Below, piece after piece: positions 61,116 to 64,000 of a stretch of 64,000 nt of DNA. Position numbers and translations under genes: made by a program. Source of the DNA: Novakomyces olei (lineage: Eukaryota > Ascomycota > Novakomycetes > Novakomycetales > Novakomycetaceae); assembly GCA_016906335.1 (NCBI GenBank), contig JADEYG010000012.1:1324408-1388407 (forward strand). The letters are read 5' to 3'. Under the pieces are notes generated by a model, which saw only the letters and a program-made list of their open reading frames with translations, did no database searches and was not told the origin of the DNA. Position 1 is the stretch's first letter. Every line of letters starts with the position of its first letter.

Positions 61116-63896
61116 ATGGAGTACTTGGGAATCGAGGAGGCCTTTGGTTTAAAGGTAGTTGCTTGCAAGGCTTGTCGGGCATGCGTAAAGGTCGAGGTTG
61201 GAACCAACGCAGCCGAAAGGCATTTGCGTCAGGCGCATAAGCTAAAGTCAACTGAACTTCAAATTGCACTTTCTGTAATTAATGCAAACGACGTGAATAT
61301 CGCTCCTGTTTTGAATATATATTGGAGCACGCCGAGCCTGCGTGAAGTGGTTGAACCGTTATTATTTCTAAAGGTTTGCCAAGGCTACTACTGCAGTTTT
61401 TGCTATGATGCTGCTTCAACATCGCGAAAGGTCATTGAGCAGCATATCTCAAAAGAACATACTGTTCGAACATCAAAAGATCATATTGTTTGTTCACCCC
61501 TACAAACTTGTTTTACAGAGAATCAATTTCTGAAATATTTTCGTGTTGCTGCGAAAGATGGTTTAAAACCAAGCTCAAATTCAGCCGCGGAGGGCGTTGT
61601 AGGAAAGTTCTTGGAAAAGACCCTTATAACCCTTCCCAGTGCTGCAACAGAAAGTGATGTCGATCAAAGAGACATTCCACCGTGGGTCACGAAGTTTGGG
61701 TTTGATCGAGTCTGTTTACAAACGGAAAACCTGAGCAATTTCGAATCCACAGTGCTTGACAGTATTGATGAACAAATCGAGCTTTTATATAACAATATAT
61801 TTGATGAAAGCAATATGAAAATGACTTCAGCTATGGCGACTAGACTGAGTAGTTTTGTGCCGGACAATTCTGGACGAGTGCGCCACTTTCGACGAACAAC
61901 TTTACCTGCGACTAAGAAAAGATATTTTTCGTACTGGGCTCAGGCAATTCGATTTTTCATTACTCGACTGATGTTGAACTGTGACGACGCTCAAAGGGCT
62001 AATGTCGAGGGGACTGTACTTGCAATCAAAGCTGGTCTATTTGATACTGCGCGACGGTTTCTTTTTTATATTGGTTTATATCTTTTAAAACAACCAATTA
62101 AAAACAACGATTTTGATTCTGCACTCTTAAGCTTTTGTGCATCATGTGCTTATTTATATCAAGGAGATGCTTCAAAAGGCTGGAAACCGCCTAATGGATT
62201 TAATACGATATTATCTGGATTGATTTACTGCGCTCAATTAACTTTGTTTGAAGAGGCTTGCTCGCAGCCGGGAGAGGCTAGTTCAAACTTGGACATTTTA
62301 GTTGAGCAGTTTCTCAACCCATCAAGAAGTACTGCGGTTGGAGTTCTTCTTAATTGGAGAGCTTATCTTTTTCAGTATACAAAATATTATGTTAATCCGC
62401 ACCAATGTACCTGGGATATTGCAGAGAGAGAAGTCTCTTACAGAGGAAGTTCTCTACGAATGGCCGAAATCACAATTTTATACAAACGCGCAGTTTTGGC
62501 AGCCTACGGAATTTTAAGCGACAGTCTTTTGTTTGGAATCAACTACAAATTTCTTTCGACAAAATCTCTTCGTGATTTAATTCATATTTCACAGCCTGGC
62601 TACTGGTTTGGGATAGCAGCTGAAAACAAACATTATTTAAAAGAACATGAAAACTGGCTCGTTCGTCTATTGCAATCAAATACACGTCTAACAACTTATT
62701 TTCATAACGGAACAGGAGACTGGGACAAATCAGCCATTGCGCGGTATTTGGCTGCGGTACACACATTTTTGCGATGGATATGGACACTATTAACAATATC
62801 AGCGCCCCCATTGCGCGGTACGGAAACCATAACTATATGGTTCAGAAATGGAAGGAGAGGGCGAAATATATTTATTAAAGATGGACAGATGCTAGTATAT
62901 ACAACCTATACTAAAACACAAAACATTACTGGGCGCCCGCGAGTCCTTGCACGGTTTCTAACTCACGAAGTGGGGAACTTGGTTCTGAATTATTTGATTT
63001 ATATTCAACCGTTTACTGAATACTTACAGGGTGTCCTCGGGAACGCACTATCTCAAACGGCATTATTTGTGTCACATGGAAAGGAATGGGACGGTAAGTG
63101 CCTTTCTCGGTACTTCGAGCAGTCTTGCGCACATGCAAGTGTTCCAACGTTGTCAATATCTGCCTGGCGGCAGATTGCTTCGTCCATTATAAATGTCAAA
63201 TTCTCAAAACACATCGCAGACGTTGAGGACAACAGTGACGATGATGAAGGTCTTACTATGACTCATAATGCTGTCAATTTAATACACCTATCGAATCACA
63301 GTGTCGCAACACACAGTACAATGTACGGAAACAGTAGCGGTTTGAAGAATACGGCTGATCTTTGGCTCAACCATAGTTGGAAGGCGTGTCAGTCATGGGC
63401 GGATTTCTTCAAAATGTCTGAACAATATATTCATGCTACGGACAAGATCGAAAATACTAAAGCAGTACCAGAAGATTTGGAAGTCTCCATTGGTCAACTG
63501 AAAAAGAATGCATTTAGAAAAGCAAAAGAGCTGTTTGGTTCTGATTTTGAATTCCGTGCTGCAATACAGGCGGATGCTATTGTAGCAGTTGCCCGAAAGG
63601 TACAGGAAATAGTTATTGTATTTCCTACTGGGTTTGGAAAGACATGTGTAATCCAGGTTGCAGCTTGCTTGCCGCAAGCTTCATGCACAGTGATGGTTTT
63701 ACCATTTGTGGCGTTGATGATTGATGTGGAACGTCGGTCCAAACTAGTGGGGATCGACACTGGAATATGGACCGCGAATGATTCGCCGCAAAAGTTTTAT
63801 CGCTTAACCTTGATGTCGGTGGAGACAGCTGTGTCGGACTCGGGACGGCAATATTTAACACTTTTACGCCAAAGAGGAATTCTTGATCGATTGGTA
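61116..63896 (+). CDS. telomere-linked RecQ-type helicase, zinc fingers and recombinase-like core; truncated by telomere
   Basis: About 927 residues to the telomere junction. N-terminus: two C2H2/BED-like fingers (CKACRACVKVEVG..HLRQAHK; CSFCYDAAST..HISKEH), the DUF3505/OrsD-like start seen in fungal telomere-linked helicases. Middle: a stretch with tyrosine-recombinase-type residues R567 (LRGTE), K600, R685 (WRQI), H728 (NHSVATH) and Y737 (MYG). C-terminus: start of a RecQ helicase with FPTGFGKT (Walker A, K842), VLPFVALMIDVERR (motif Ia) and LDRLVV just before the expected DExH. The next bases are telomere repeat. The native protein would continue several hundred residues, so helicase activity is lost. 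Such genes sit at fungal chromosome ends and may aid telomere maintenance. Confidence 0.85.
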
Positions 63897-64000
63897 GTTA
63901 GGGTTAGTTAGGGTTAGGGTTAGGGTTAGTTAGGGTTAGTTAGGGTTAGGGTTAGTTAGGGTTAGTTAGGGTTAGTTAGGGTTAGTTAGGGTTAGTTAGG
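63897..64000 (+). repeat. telomere: mixed TTAGGG and TTAG units
   Basis: The array reads outward to the window end and mixes TTAGGG with TTAGTTAGGG (10-bp) units. No other sequence intervenes, so this is the right chromosome end or a contig end within its telomere. Confidence 0.93.

Overview
The window is the right end of a chromosome from an ascomycete fungus. The evidence is spliceosomal introns (37-111 nt, GT..AG, TAAY-like branch sites), two Zn2Cys6 regulators, fungal-type catabolic enzymes, Ty1/copia and chromodomain Ty3/gypsy retrotransposons, and a terminal TTAGGG/TTAG array that reads outward at 63897-64000. The low GC and short introns would fit an early-diverging budding yeast or related lineage, but the sequence does not fix the species.

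1-14 kb holds ordinary metabolic genes: a Zn2Cys6 regulator cut by the left edge, an MFS sugar permease, a short-chain dehydrogenase, an FAD amine/fructosyl-amino-acid-type oxidase (one intron) and a second Zn2Cys6 regulator (one intron, convergent with the oxidase).

7-27 kb is interleaved with a local expansion of one HNH-nuclease-like family. There are four intact single-exon genes (7021, 15263, 19578, 24196), one diverged four-exon gene (16855-18028) and three broken copies (7846, 18029, 26034). All share an N-terminal domain, an RPGPQGKS box, a Ser/Arg linker, an HNH core and a WHYxQC..RFRGF tail. Between them lie long stretches without recognisable genes.

28-36.4 kb is a compact catabolic cluster. 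A DUR3-type urea/solute symporter (5 exons) is divergent from lamB (LamB/YcsF, 5-oxoprolinase A-like; 2 exons), followed by lamA (biotin carboxylase + KipA/KipI-like domains + biotinyl domain, 4 exons, no amidase domain). The shared 386-bp promoter carries several GATA-core sites. The likely role is import and ATP-dependent opening of a lactam, 5-oxoproline or urea-like nitrogen source.

36.4-64 kb is subtelomeric. It consists of repeated blocks in the order foldback element (R), AT-rich unique segment (U), ATAATGTATGG-type minisatellite, and TTAGGG-bearing tail, all invaded by retrotransposons. A complete copia element (37820-50081; LTRs 334/325 bp, TSD TAATG) is itself split by a complete chromovirus G1 (42612-49516; two 706-bp LTRs, TSD AAAGG). 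Further right are a 5'-truncated chromovirus (G3, 53540-55091) and a 3'-truncated one (G2, 56815-60729). The last gene is a telomere-linked RecQ-type helicase with N-terminal zinc fingers and what reads as a tyrosine-recombinase-like core. It is cut off by telomere repeat just before its DExH box.

The most notable observations are: (i) the recombinase-like catalytic set inside the telomeric helicase; (ii) an antisense Zn2Cys6-like/coiled-coil gene with its own TATA box carried inside G1; (iii) three different Gag-Pol strategies in neighbouring retroelements (UGA-CUAG readthrough, textbook -1 frameshift, single fused frame), with self-priming in G1 and G2 and half-tRNA priming in copia; (iv) foldback R elements whose arms differ between subfamilies yet stay complementary; (v) the HNH gene cluster with rapid gene death. 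All calls come from reading the sequence; no database search was run.
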